Positions 1 to 8,379 of a DNA stretch of 64,000 nt are shown in pieces. Origin of the DNA: Beijerinckiaceae bacterium (GTDB lineage Bacteria > Pseudomonadota > Alphaproteobacteria > Rhizobiales > Beijerinckiaceae). Where the stretch lies: positions 62,001 to 126,000 of the forward strand of contig JAPZUD010000001.1 in assembly GCA_027533425.1 (NCBI GenBank). Reading direction: 5' to 3'. Under the pieces are notes generated by a model that was not told where the DNA came from, did not search any database, and saw only the letters and a program-made list of their open reading frames with translations. The translations under genes and the position numbers were made by a program. Numbering within the stretch: position 1 is the stretch's first letter; each line of letters starts with the position of its first letter.

Positions 1-290
1 TTCGCCCGGTTGAACCAGCCATATCTCGAACCAAGCAGGGCCATGACCTGAAGTGCTTCCGCACCGTGATAGAGCTGGTCGCCGAACTGGATGACCATGC
101 CTTCGTCAAGGTCGAGCCGTTCGGCATTGATCCGTTGGATCAGGGGATGCTCCTTGTCGACACGCGCATCCACTAGATGAAGCTGCCCGACGTGCTCACG
201 GATCCGGAGCGCATGGGCCGCGTAGGTGCAGATCGGGCATTCGCCATCATAGGCGAACCAGATTTCACCCGTTTCCTGTCCGGTCAGCAT
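1..290 (-). CDS. DCC-family (DUF393) thiol-disulfide protein, C-terminus cut by window edge
   Basis: The reading frame starts at an ATG at 290 and is still open at base 1, so only about 96 N-terminal codons are visible. Residues 13-22 read FAYDGECPIC, the signature of the DCC/DUF393 family, whose CxxC pair is thought to act in thiol-disulfide chemistry; substrates are unknown. No signal peptide is seen, so a cytoplasmic or membrane-associated protein is likely. It lies 36 bases downstream of the DUF2269 gene on the same strand and is probably co-transcribed with it. Family assignment is firm; function is not known. Confidence 0.8.
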   Translation of the reverse strand, partial: MLTGQETGEIWFAYDGECPICTYAAHALRIREHVGQLHLVDARVDKEHPLIQRINAERLDLDEGMVIQFGDQLYHGAEALQVMALLGSRYGWFNRA

Positions 291-326
291 ATCAGCCCGC
301 TCCCGATCATCTCGTTGCCCAGCGCC

Positions 327-791
327 TCAGAACGGTTTCGCGATCATCAGCCACAGGATCGCCATCGTGAAGCCGAAGCCTGGAATTCCGAAAGCGAACC
401 AGATGCGGAAATAGCGATGATACGCATCTGGCAGGGGTGTGCCGGTCTCGGCGGCCAACGTTGCCAAATCGCGCAATTTCATTTGGATCCAGACCACGGG
501 CAACCAGAAAACCCCTGCTCCGATATAGAGGGCGAGCGAAGCGAGAATCCAGGGTTCCGCGAGCGAGCGCCCTGTTGCAAGAACCAGCAAATACCCTGTC
601 ACAGGCTGGAGAATAGCTGCCGTAGCCGTGAAGATCGCATCCGCCATCACGACGACACGGGCCGTCCGGGCAATGAAGGCGGGCTCGGCCGTGCGATGCG
701 CGATCAGCATAAAGAACGCGATTCCCGTTCCGGTGCCGAGCAGGACGACGGCACCCAGCACATGGACGAATTTTAGCAACGGATAATCCAC
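327..791 (-). CDS. DUF2269 integral membrane protein
   Basis: This 154-residue protein has four predicted membrane helices (about 5-28, 45-72, 80-103 and 130-151) and begins KFVHVLGAVVLLGTG, typical of the DUF2269 family. It has no assigned biochemical role. The start is a GTG at 791 preceded by AGGTCGATC; no better start lies upstream in frame. The DCC-family gene follows closely on the same strand, so the two probably form an operon, and a pairing of a small membrane protein with a thiol protein suggests an envelope redox role, which is inference only. Confidence 0.75.
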   Translation of the reverse strand: MDYPLLKFVHVLGAVVLLGTGTGIAFFMLIAHRTAEPAFIARTARVVVMADAIFTATAAILQPVTGYLLVLATGRSLAEPWILASLALYIGAGVFWLPVVWIQMKLRDLATLAAETGTPLPDAYHRYFRIWFAFGIPGFGFTMAILWLMIAKPF

Positions 792-1012
792 GATCGACCT
801 GCCTCGGTGCAGACGGTCTATCCTGAGGCGATGCTCGCGTCATCCCATGATCGAGCGCACGATGAACCGGGTCGCGGCAGCCGGCGAGCTTGTCCGCTTT
901 TGGTATTCGCCTTGCGCGGCGTGAGTGACCGCCATGGCAGCGCACAGAGCGGCCTGGGTCGGGAGGCGTCAAAATCAAGCGTGGAGATCGGGTTGAGGAC
1001 CCATGCCGCATG

Positions 1013-1119
1013 TTTTCCTCTGACAGCGCCTCACGGATCGCCTTGCTTCAAACGGCGCGGCCTGCTCCAGGCCGGGCCAAGGCAGATTCCGAGGCTTTTT
1101 GGGCTCGTCTGAAAGCACC
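1013..1119. mobile_element. Two facing end fragments of a decayed IS6-family element
   Basis: Read on the minus strand, 1030-1006 gives GGCGCTGTCAGAGGAAAA, matching the left end seen at 59064 and 14443. At 1100-1119 the plus strand reads GGCTCGTCTGAAAGCACC, matching the right end seen at 3035-3054. The intervening text (CTGCTCCAGGCCGGGC..) matches the sub-terminal right-end block found in the other copies. No transposase coding remains. The rest of this 416-base gap (792-1012 and 1120-1207) shows no gene I can support. Confidence 0.6.
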
Positions 1120-1207
1120 CTTGTTTCCTGCCCCGGTTTTCCGGGCCCATTGAACGCCTGGTTTCGATCTCTTGGCACTCACAGCAGGACGTCAGCCAGC
1201 CGCGTCC

Positions 1208-2440
1208 TCAAAAGTGCAGGGCCGCTGCGGCATCGTCGAACGCCGCAGCCGTTGCAGCAAGATCCTCGTCGCTGTGCGCGAAGGACAGGAACACGCGTCC
1301 CCAGCCCCCGGGAATCGTCACGACGCCCCGGCGGCGCAGTTCCAGATGCAGCCGGGCCGACAGATCGGGTCGAAGGGCAGCCTTGGCTTCGTCATAGGTG
1401 GTTGGCGGCCTTTCGCTGAACCATAGGCTGAAGACGCTTCCATAGCCTGACGTGCAGGCTGGTCCGATCTTCCTCATGGCAGCCTCGATCGCGCGACGCA
1501 GCGTCGCGCCGCGCGTCAGGAATGCCGGGTAGTCCATCGTTTGCAGGGTGTCGATCGTCGCCTTTACTGCCGCTGTGACCAGCGGGTTGCCGTGATAGGT
1601 GCCGGCGCGCGGCGCCCGGCCATCCTCGACCACGGCGAACGCCTCCGACGTGCCGAGAACGGCTGCAACCGGGAGGCCGCTGCCAATCGCCTTGCCGAGC
1701 GTCACGAGATCGGGCTCCAGCCCGACGCTGTAGCAGCTGACACCGCAGCCCAGTCGCAAGCCCATCAGGACCTCGTCCGCGATGACCATCGCACCGTTCT
1801 TTCGAGCAATGCGTTGCAGCTCTTTGAAATAGTCCGGGTCAGGCTGGAGCGATCCCGCATTGGCAAGCATGGGTTCGACGATCACCGCCGCAATATCGTT
1901 CCGTTCGCCGAAAAGGGCCTCGACATCCGCCAGATCATTGAAACGCAGCAGGGTCATATCGCGGATAACCGGCCGTCGGCCGGAAAGATCCGCCTCCGGG
2001 CTGCCGCTCCATCCGATGGCCAAGTCATCGTACCAGCCGTCGAACCCGCCTGCGATCTTGGCGATCACGGGCCGCCCTGTGGAGCGGCGCGCGATCCGGC
2101 AGGCGAGATGAACCGCTTCGCTTCCGGTGGTCAGGAACGTTGCGCGGGTCAGGGCAGGCGCCAGGCTCGTGAGAGCCTCTGCGGCCAGCATTTCGCCATC
2201 GTGCGAGAAACCGGGCATCGAGCCGTTCCTCAGTGCCCTGATGCAGGCCTCGACGACCGGCGGTGACGCGTGGCCCAGGATTGTGGCCCCCATGGCCATG
2301 GCGTAGTCGATATAGATTGAGCCAAACGTGTCCGTCAGATGCGCTCCGGACGCATTGGCGACCTTGAAGGGTTTCCCGTCCAGATCGGGCAATCGCCGGA
2401 TCAGGCTGGAAATGCCTCCGGGCAAAGCGGACATCGGCAA
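1208..2440 (-). CDS. Class III (PLP) aminotransferase, glutamate-1-semialdehyde-aminomutase-like
   Basis: This 410-residue protein belongs to the fold-type I, class III aminotransferases. The PLP-binding lysine is K250 in DLVTLGKAIGSGLPVAAV, and the upstream VIADEVLMGLR supplies the aspartate that contacts the PLP pyridine nitrogen. The overall pattern (YHGNPLVTAAV, TGSEAVHLACRIAR) is closest to glutamate-1-semialdehyde 2,1-aminomutase and its catabolic relatives. It stands alone between IS relics with no heme genes around, so a catabolic or secondary-metabolic amine substrate is more likely than a HemL housekeeping role. An ATG two codons in (2434) is an alternative start. Confidence 0.75.
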   Translation of the reverse strand: MPMSALPGGISSLIRRLPDLDGKPFKVANASGAHLTDTFGSIYIDYAMAMGATILGHASPPVVEACIRALRNGSMPGFSHDGEMLAAEALTSLAPALTRATFLTTGSEAVHLACRIARRSTGRPVIAKIAGGFDGWYDDLAIGWSGSPEADLSGRRPVIRDMTLLRFNDLADVEALFGERNDIAAVIVEPMLANAGSLQPDPDYFKELQRIARKNGAMVIADEVLMGLRLGCGVSCYSVGLEPDLVTLGKAIGSGLPVAAVLGTSEAFAVVEDGRAPRAGTYHGNPLVTAAVKATIDTLQTMDYPAFLTRGATLRRAIEAAMRKIGPACTSGYGSVFSLWFSERPPTTYDEAKAALRPDLSARLHLELRRRGVVTIPGGWGRVFLSFAHSDEDLAATAAAFDDAAAALHF

Positions 2441-2487
2441 TGCTCCTGCCTCATGGTCTTGACCGATGCAGCTTCGGATGACCGCTC

Positions 2488-3054
2488 GGCACTGTCAAAG
2501 GAAAGTCATCGTCCGGCAGGTTCGGTTACCGCCAGTCTTTGTGCCGCGCGCAACGCCGGATTCTTCCGTTCCGTCAAACCCTCGCCTGAGATCATCCGCC
2601 TGGCGGTGAGAACGGGTATGCGCAACCCGCTTTCGTTGCGGAATGTCGAGGACCTGCTCCACGAGGGCGAGGTGCTCGAGAGCTTCGACACGCAGCGCCG
2701 AGACAAGAAAGCAGCGTTGAGCCGCTGGTCCGCGCAGCGCAATTCCTCAGGAAATCGCTTTGCAGGCACGGTTTGGTCGCAACGATCGTCACGGATCGAT
2801 TGGCCTCATTTGGCGGCGCGCTCTGGAATTTGGGCGCTATCGACACGCGCGAGGTCGGCCGCTGGCTGAACAAGCGCGTCCGGAATTCCCGACATGGACA
2901 TCCGGTTCAACCCGGAACGACATCTTTCATCCGGGCCAGCATTCAAGGAACGCCACGCCGCCGCTCTCCAGGAACATGGCGTCAACTTTGCTGAGCCTGA
3001 TCCATGCCGGGGCAGGGTGCCTGCCGAGACCCTTTTGGTTTGTCTGACAGCATC
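2488..3054 (+). mobile_element. Decayed IS6-family element with both ends, transposase destroyed
   Basis: The left end GGCACTGTCAAAGGAAA is at 2488 and the right end TGTCTGACAGCATC finishes at 3054. Between them lie translated scraps of an IS6-family DDE transposase: EIIRLAV and SLRNVEDLLHE near 2590-2680, and EVGRWLNKRVRNS near 2845-2895, which corresponds to the family's GRWLNNRAENS region near the catalytic glutamate. The pieces are in different frames and the element is about 565 bases, shorter than the roughly 800 bases usual for IS6 elements, so it carries deletions and frameshifts. It fills the gap between the aminotransferase and dedA. Confidence 0.75.
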
Positions 3055-3057
3055 GTT

Positions 3058-3723
3058 TTAGGAGGAACGCAGGGCGCGTGTGCTCGGCCGGCGCGTGGAA
3101 CCCTCTACCCGCCCCAGGATTCGCGATCCGAGATAGGTCGCGCCGAGCGTGACAACAGCAACCAGCAAGCCGATACCCAGCAGATGTGCTTCGGTGATCT
3201 GCTCGACCGAGCCCAAGCTTTTCGCGGCAAAATAGCCGGGAGCAAACATCAGAGGAACCCAAAGCAGTGCCGATGTGACATTGGCGAGCTGAAAGCGACG
3301 ATGTTGCATATCCATGACACCCGCAACGAGAGGGATCGTTGAGCGCAGGGGCCCCAGAAAGCGTCCGACAAAAATCGACATGAACCCGTAATGCCGGAAA
3401 AAGAGCCTCGCTCGCGCAACGCTGGTGCGATGCCTGTTGAGCGGCCAGCGCCGATAAATCGACGGCCCGATCGATCGCCCCAGGGCATAGGAGACCCAAT
3501 CGCCCAGAACGGCACCTGCGACGCCACAGGCAATCACCGGCAGCGGATCAATCACACCGGAGCCAATCAGGCCGCCAACGGCAATCATCAGGGCTGTCGC
3601 CGGGATCAGTAGCCCCACGACGGCAAGGGACTCTCCGAAGGCGAGAATGCCAATGACGGGCCCTGCCCATGCCCCGTATTCCGTGACGAACGTAGTTGCA
3701 CTCCTGACCAGCTCTTCCATCAT
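3058..3723 (-). CDS. DedA family membrane protein
   Basis: This 221-residue protein carries the DedA/VTT (SNARE-associated) domain, with the diagnostic FVGRFLGPLRSTIPLVAG block at about 114-131 and the segment E30-S31 followed by IPATALMIAVGG. DedA proteins are polytopic inner-membrane proteins needed for membrane homeostasis; some members flip undecaprenyl phosphate or phospholipids. A basic tail (TRRPSTRALRSS) closes the protein. MM at the N-terminus gives starts at 3723 or 3720. It stops four bases from the IS relic, so the relic's right end may supply its termination region. Confidence 0.85.
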   Translation of the reverse strand: MMEELVRSATTFVTEYGAWAGPVIGILAFGESLAVVGLLIPATALMIAVGGLIGSGVIDPLPVIACGVAGAVLGDWVSYALGRSIGPSIYRRWPLNRHRTSVARARLFFRHYGFMSIFVGRFLGPLRSTIPLVAGVMDMQHRRFQLANVTSALLWVPLMFAPGYFAAKSLGSVEQITEAHLLGIGLLVAVVTLGATYLGSRILGRVEGSTRRPSTRALRSS

Positions 3724-3863
3724 GGACCTCTATCGAACAGGCTTTCCCATTTTGCAACGAAACGGCACAGGCTCGTGGCCGCAACGGGGCACGCATGCTG
3801 GATTGATGCCAAGTCAGGCTTTCTTGAGGCTCCAGCCGGAATTGCTGTCGCGCTCACCGTCCA

Positions 3864-5177
3864 TCACGGGCCTGATCCGGTCTCCGGGGGCGATCCCCGG
3901 GAAGCGATCAGCTTGTCGATCCGGCGACCGTCCATGTCGACGATCTCGAACGTCCAGTTGCGATACGCGAATGTTTCGCCGGTTCGCGGAATCCGTCCCA
4001 GTGCGGAAAGCGCGAAGCCCGCGACCGTCTCGTATTCGCGTGTGCGCGCCAGCCCCAACGAGAGCCGTTCCGAGGCCTCGTCGATTGGCATCCAACCTGA
4101 TACGAGAAAAGAGCCATCCTCCCGCTCCAAAATCGCGGGCTCGGTTTCGATCTCGTCCTTGAAGGCACCGGCAATCGCCTCGAGGACATCGCCCGAGGTG
4201 ACGACGCCTTCAAAATGTCCGTGTTCGTCGACCACGAGAGCCATATGCATGTTGGACGACCGGATGAATCGGACAACATCCAGCGCCTTCGTCCCGTCAA
4301 GCACTACGGGAACAGACTGGATATGGGGGCGAAGGTCGGCATTTGGGTCAGCCGACATGGTTTCGATGAGATCCTTGACATAGGCGACCCCGACAATGTC
4401 ATCGGCCTCGCCGTCCTGGATCGGCACGCGTGACCGGCGGGTTGAACGCAAATGGCGGCGGATTTCCTCACGATCATCGGCCAGGTCGACAATCTCCACT
4501 TCGCGCCGGGGCGTCATCAACGCGCGTGCAGTACGATCGGAAAGGCGCATCACACCGGAGATCATGGCTTTCTCGTCGCTTTCGAGGATGCCGGCACTTT
4601 CCGCCTCCGCGATGATCGTCTTGATCTCCTCTTCCGTCATTTTCTCCTCGGTCTCGCCCTTCTGGCCCAGAACTCCGAGAACAAACTTGCCCGATCCATC
4701 GAGCAGCCAGACCAGGGGCGCAGCAAGACGAGACAGGAGCTTCATCGCCGGGGCGACTTTCGCGGCCACCTTTTCGGGATCGCGAAGCGCAACCTGCTTG
4801 GGCACCAACTCACCGAGGATCAGCGAGAGGTAGGTGATGCCGATGACGACGAAGCCGACACCGATCGCGTCAGCGACACCGTTTGAGATGCCTTGCGCCT
4901 CCAGCCAGGCTGTAAGCCTTGCGCCCAAAGTGGCCCCGGAAAACGCTCCTGACAGGACGCCGACCAGCGTGATGCCGATCTGAACCGTCGACAAAAAGCG
5001 GCCGGGTTGTTCCGAGAGTTCGCGGGCAATGCCGGCACCGCGGCTTCCCTGTTCCTCGAGAACCTTCAAGCGAGCTGGCCGTGACGACACCACCGCCAGT
5101 TCCGACATCGCCAGCAGACCATTGATGATGGTCAGGGCGACTACAATCGAGATCTCAAGTAACAAGATGGCTCCCAT
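3864..5177 (-). CDS. CNNM/CorC-HlyC family membrane protein with CBS pair
   Basis: The chosen start (ATG at 5177, MGAILLLEIS) gives 437 residues; the frame is open to 5243 but the upstream part lacks family similarity. Domain order is a DUF21/CNNM membrane domain (about 1-190, with the conserved LILGELVPKQVAL), a CBS pair (about 215-330, starting at ALMTPRREVEIVDL) and a C-terminal CorC_HlyC transporter-associated domain. Such proteins (PaeA, CorC and YfjD relatives) are inner-membrane proteins implicated in Mg2+ or polyamine efflux, despite the older 'hemolysin' label. It is transcribed in the same direction as dedA but with 140 bases between them. Confidence 0.85.
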   Translation of the reverse strand: MGAILLLEISIVVALTIINGLLAMSELAVVSSRPARLKVLEEQGSRGAGIARELSEQPGRFLSTVQIGITLVGVLSGAFSGATLGARLTAWLEAQGISNGVADAIGVGFVVIGITYLSLILGELVPKQVALRDPEKVAAKVAPAMKLLSRLAAPLVWLLDGSGKFVLGVLGQKGETEEKMTEEEIKTIIAEAESAGILESDEKAMISGVMRLSDRTARALMTPRREVEIVDLADDREEIRRHLRSTRRSRVPIQDGEADDIVGVAYVKDLIETMSADPNADLRPHIQSVPVVLDGTKALDVVRFIRSSNMHMALVVDEHGHFEGVVTSGDVLEAIAGAFKDEIETEPAILEREDGSFLVSGWMPIDEASERLSLGLARTREYETVAGFALSALGRIPRTGETFAYRNWTFEIVDMDGRRIDKLIASRGSPPETGSGP

Positions 5178-5306
5178 CAATACCGCGCCCGGTCCGGCTT
5201 TGGGGCGGCTTCCGATGGTTTCACTAGCGGGATATCCCGGCAAAAGCCATCTGGGCCTGCCCGGATTTCCGTGCCGTACAACTGATCGTCGCTGGCGTCA
5301 TCGTGG

Positions 5307-6569
5307 CTAGAACGCGCCGGTTCGGCGGACGATATCGACAGCCAGCAGGGCACTGCTGGTCGCGACGCCGGCGAAAGGCACCCAGATGGGGCAAAGGAAC
5401 ACATCCAGTGGCGGGCTTTTCTCGCGCCATTTGATCACGATCAGCGCGAGGTTCACGAGCACGAAGATGAGGAGGGTACCGATGGAGGCGAGATCGGCCA
5501 GCCCGGCAAGCGGCACCGCCAGCGCCAGCAGAAGGATCGCAGTCACGGCCAGCAGGGTCGCCCGCACCGGCGCGCGCGTTTCGAGGTCGACCTGAGCCAA
5601 TCCTTTTGGCAACTGCCCACGATCCGCCAGGCCATAGAGCACCCGTGCGATAATGATCATGTTCACAAGGATGCCGTTCAGCGTGGCGGCTACCGCAATG
5701 CCGCTCATCACGCCCAGAGGCCAGCCGGTGAGCCGCTCGAAGACCAGAGCGAGCGGCGCAGATGATCCCGCGAGTTCGGCCGGCGGGACAGCGGCGACCG
5801 CGATCAGCACGACAAGTGCATAGATCACGCCGGTCAGCCCGAGCGTGATGAACAAGGCCCGCGGCAAGGTGCGGCGCTGGTCCTTCATCTCCTCCGAGAT
5901 GTTCACGAGATGCTCAAACCCGATGAAAGCGAAAACGGCGAGCAAGGCCGCAGATGCCACGCCCGGCCAGGCCGAGGCATCGGCCAGGCCCGGGGCCATG
6001 GCGCGGATAGGGGCCCCGAGATCGAGCACCCACAGACCGGCTGCGATGATGATCGCAAGGCCGGCAATCTCGATCAGGGTCATCAGCCCTGCGATACTCA
6101 CGGCCTGAAGCGTGGCGCGCGTGGCAATCGCGCCGAGAATCAGGACGATCCCGGTAACCAGCACTGGCTTCGGCAGAGGCAGGAACACACTGACATAGCC
6201 TGCTGCCCCGACGGCAATCGTGGCAGCGGAAATCGCCGAGGTGACGACAGCCAGTAACCCGACCGCCAATGCCGCCCGTTGTCGTCGGAACGCCGCGTCG
6301 ACATAGGCGGCCTCGCTCGCCGCAACAGGCATGCGTGTGCCAAGTTCGGCGAAGGTCGCAGCAGAGAAGGCCATCACCGTTGCGGCCATCAGGAAGGCCA
6401 GTGGTGCATGAATGCCGGCGCGTCCGGCGGCCAGCCCTACGAGAACATAAATCCCCGCGCCGATGGTGATCCCCAGCCCGTAGAGCACGGCATGGGTCAA
6501 CCCGAGCGACCGGGCAAGGCCAGGTGCCGCCGCGAGACCGCCCGGCCCCCTGTTCTCCACCCGCGTCAT
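5307..6569 (-). CDS. APC-superfamily amino acid permease
   Basis: This is a 420-residue inner-membrane transporter with about twelve hydrophobic helices. The N-terminal GLGITIGAGIYVLVGLAAG is the helix-1 glycine-rich substrate motif of APC (PF13520) amino acid transporters, and SEAAYVDAAF with the later FAFIGFEHLVNISEEMKD (helix 6 region) are also typical. It starts three bases after the LysE stop codon, so the exporter and this permease are co-transcribed and probably translationally coupled. The exact amino acid or amine transported cannot be read from sequence. Confidence 0.85.
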   Translation of the reverse strand: MTRVENRGPGGLAAAPGLARSLGLTHAVLYGLGITIGAGIYVLVGLAAGRAGIHAPLAFLMAATVMAFSAATFAELGTRMPVAASEAAYVDAAFRRQRAALAVGLLAVVTSAISAATIAVGAAGYVSVFLPLPKPVLVTGIVLILGAIATRATLQAVSIAGLMTLIEIAGLAIIIAAGLWVLDLGAPIRAMAPGLADASAWPGVASAALLAVFAFIGFEHLVNISEEMKDQRRTLPRALFITLGLTGVIYALVVLIAVAAVPPAELAGSSAPLALVFERLTGWPLGVMSGIAVAATLNGILVNMIIIARVLYGLADRGQLPKGLAQVDLETRAPVRATLLAVTAILLLALAVPLAGLADLASIGTLLIFVLVNLALIVIKWREKSPPLDVFLCPIWVPFAGVATSSALLAVDIVRRTGAF

Positions 6570-6572
6570 CGC

Positions 6573-7166
6573 TCACAACCCTGCAAGGGCGGAACGGGCG
6601 AGCAGCACGGCGAATCCGGTCAGGACCAGTGCCGAGAAGCGCGGCACAATCGTTTGCGTCGTGCGAGGGCTGGCTTTCCTCGCGCCGAGATGGCCCGCGA
6701 GAAACCAAAGGCCGCCGACAACCGGAACCGTCACAGCTAGCAGTGCGAGATGTGCGAAGGCCAAGGAGGCCTGCCCATTCCAGCCGGCCGGCATCAGGCC
6801 GAAGGCAATGATCAGTGTCTTCGGATTGAGCATTGTCGTGGTCGCAATCATCCGAGGGGTTACCGGAGCGGCCGTCGAGGCCGCAAGCGAGAGCGGCCGG
6901 TGCCACATCCGCCAGGCGGCATGTAGCAGGTACAAGGCTGCCAGCAATTGCAGACCCAGGGTGAAGCCGGGTTCAGCTGCCAGCACCGGCTGCAAGGCAA
7001 ACCCGAGCAGCGTGACGGCCAATAGATAGGCCAGCGATTCGGCTCCGAGAAGGCATGGCGCTAAACGCATTGCGCCGGACGCGCCAGCCACGAACAGCAG
7101 CGTGTTGGTCGGCCCCGGTGTCGCCAGCAGCGCGATGAGACCCGCAAGAAAGGCTGTGGAGACCAT
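6573..7166 (-). CDS. LysE/RhtB family amino acid exporter
   Basis: The 197-residue protein starts at ATG 7166 (MVSTAFLAGLIALLATPGPTN); the family's ATPGPTN motif sits at about 14-20 and five to six membrane helices follow. LysE/RhtB proteins export amino acids and related metabolites. The ribosome-binding site is weak. The same frame is open well upstream, but that part has no family similarity and crosses a hairpin, so the shorter start is preferred. It is followed directly by the APC permease, forming an export/import pair. Confidence 0.85.
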   Translation of the reverse strand: MVSTAFLAGLIALLATPGPTNTLLFVAGASGAMRLAPCLLGAESLAYLLAVTLLGFALQPVLAAEPGFTLGLQLLAALYLLHAAWRMWHRPLSLAASTAAPVTPRMIATTTMLNPKTLIIAFGLMPAGWNGQASLAFAHLALLAVTVPVVGGLWFLAGHLGARKASPRTTQTIVPRFSALVLTGFAVLLARSALAGL

Positions 7167-7210
7167 GGAACCCCGATACCGGCAATCGATTTCCGGTGAA
7201 AAATGGCGAA

Positions 7211-7233
7211 GGCAGCTGCGGTTTGCAGCTGCC
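7211..7233 (-). terminator. Perfect 9-bp hairpin after the UspA-like ORF
   Basis: GGCAGCTGC, loop GGTTT, GCAGCTGCC forms a perfect 9-bp stem. On the minus strand it lies 13 bases past the stop of the small ORF and is followed ten bases later by a run of five T, so it is a plausible terminator or attenuator between that ORF and lysE. Confidence 0.5.
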
Positions 7234-7246
7234 TCAACATCGTTCG

Positions 7247-7423
7247 TCAGTTCGCCATCAGCAGCGGCCGGCAGGCCATTTGTCTGAGATCGACCGTGAC
7301 GCCCAGATAGGCTCCGGATGTGTTGGCGAGACCGGCTGCAAGCGGCAGGGCTGCCGATCGGGCTTCCTCCGAAACCTGGATGATGCAACTGACGGAAGAT
7401 AGAGAGCGCATTCGCGCGGTCAT
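7247..7423 (-). CDS. 58-residue ORF with UspA-like N-terminus and strong Shine-Dalgarno
   Basis: An ATG at 7423 is preceded by AAGGAGGTTGAAG, one of the best ribosome-binding sites in the window. The 58 codons end at a TGA (7247-7249), followed by a hairpin. Residues 8-43 contain IIQVSEEARSA and LAAGLANTSGAYLGVTV, resembling the first strand-helix-strand of universal stress proteins, which are normally about 140-280 residues. It could be the surviving start of a truncated UspA-family gene whose expression signals persist, or a genuine small protein. The 200 bases upstream (7424-7623) hold nothing else I can support. Confidence 0.45.
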   Translation of the reverse strand: MTARMRSLSSVSCIIQVSEEARSAALPLAAGLANTSGAYLGVTVDLRQMACRPLLMAN

Positions 7424-7623
7424 TCTTCAACCTCCTTCGTTGAGGAGGCAAATGTGCAAGAATGGCCGGCTTCCATCTATGATCTGCCTCAAAGGCCGGG
7501 GAGGCGGGCATCCTGACACGCAGAAGACCTGCCAAGAGCCGGAGCGGCCGGCTTCGGGGCAGAGTCATGTTTTACGCAAGGTCTCCAAGGGCGGCACGAA
7601 GCGGCCCAAACGATCCAGCGCAG

Positions 7624-8379
7624 TCACTCCCCTGTGGCCAGTTGCATGCTGCGGATTTCAATGCGGTCACCCGTCAACCGCTCCGTCATGAACCTGACTT
7701 GAAACACATCGCGCATGGTCCGGGAGCCAAGAACATCGGCGCTTTCGCCCATCGCCATGAGGCGACCGTGCTGAAGCAGGGCAATCCTGTCTGCCAGACG
7801 CGCAGCCATCGGTAGATCATGCAGCACGAGGATGGTCGTCAGCCGCATCTCCCGCGTAAGCCGCGCGAGCAGTTCAGCCACTTCGAGCTGATGCCGGATA
7901 TCGAGCGCGCTGAAAGGCTCGTCGAGCAGCAGAACGCGTGGGGCACTCGCCAGGGCCTGCGCGAGAAACACGAGCTGCCGCTGCCCGCCGGAGAGCGCCG
8001 CGAGATCCCGCATCGCGAGATGCGCGATACCAATCTCGTGGAGCACACGTTCGGCTGAAGCAAGATCCTCATCGGTGACGCGTAATCCGAGCCGTCCCAG
8101 CCGGCCGAGCAGCACGGTTTCGAGCACGGTCAACGCCGCACGGCTCTGGTTATCCTGCGGCATGTAGCCGATCACGGATGGCCGCTCGAGAGCGCCATCG
8201 AACCGCACCGCGCCGCGATGTGGAAGAATGCCTGCGATCGCCTTCACCAGCGAGGATTTACCCGAGCCATTCGGACCGAGCACGCCGAGGATCTCGCCAG
8301 GCATCGCCGCAAGGCTCACGCCAGCCACCGCGATCTGCCGGCCATAGCGGATGTCCAGAGCCTCGACCTCCACCTTCAC
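7624..8379 (-). CDS. FecE/FhuC-type ABC transporter ATPase
   Basis: The GTG start at 8379 overlaps the permease stop (GTGA), giving 251 residues; the long in-frame extension upstream lies inside the permease gene and has no homology. Walker A is GPNGSGKSS, the ABC signature is LSGGQRQLVFLAQALA and Walker B is VLLLDEPFSALD, followed by an H-loop LHDLPMAARLADR. This is the cytoplasmic ATPase of a FecBCD-type importer for ferric siderophores, heme or corrinoids. It is the third gene of the binding protein-permease-ATPase operon. Confidence 0.9.
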   Translation of the reverse strand: MKVEVEALDIRYGRQIAVAGVSLAAMPGEILGVLGPNGSGKSSLVKAIAGILPHRGAVRFDGALERPSVIGYMPQDNQSRAALTVLETVLLGRLGRLGLRVTDEDLASAERVLHEIGIAHLAMRDLAALSGGQRQLVFLAQALASAPRVLLLDEPFSALDIRHQLEVAELLARLTREMRLTTILVLHDLPMAARLADRIALLQHGRLMAMGESADVLGSRTMRDVFQVRFMTERLTGDRIEIRSMQLATGE

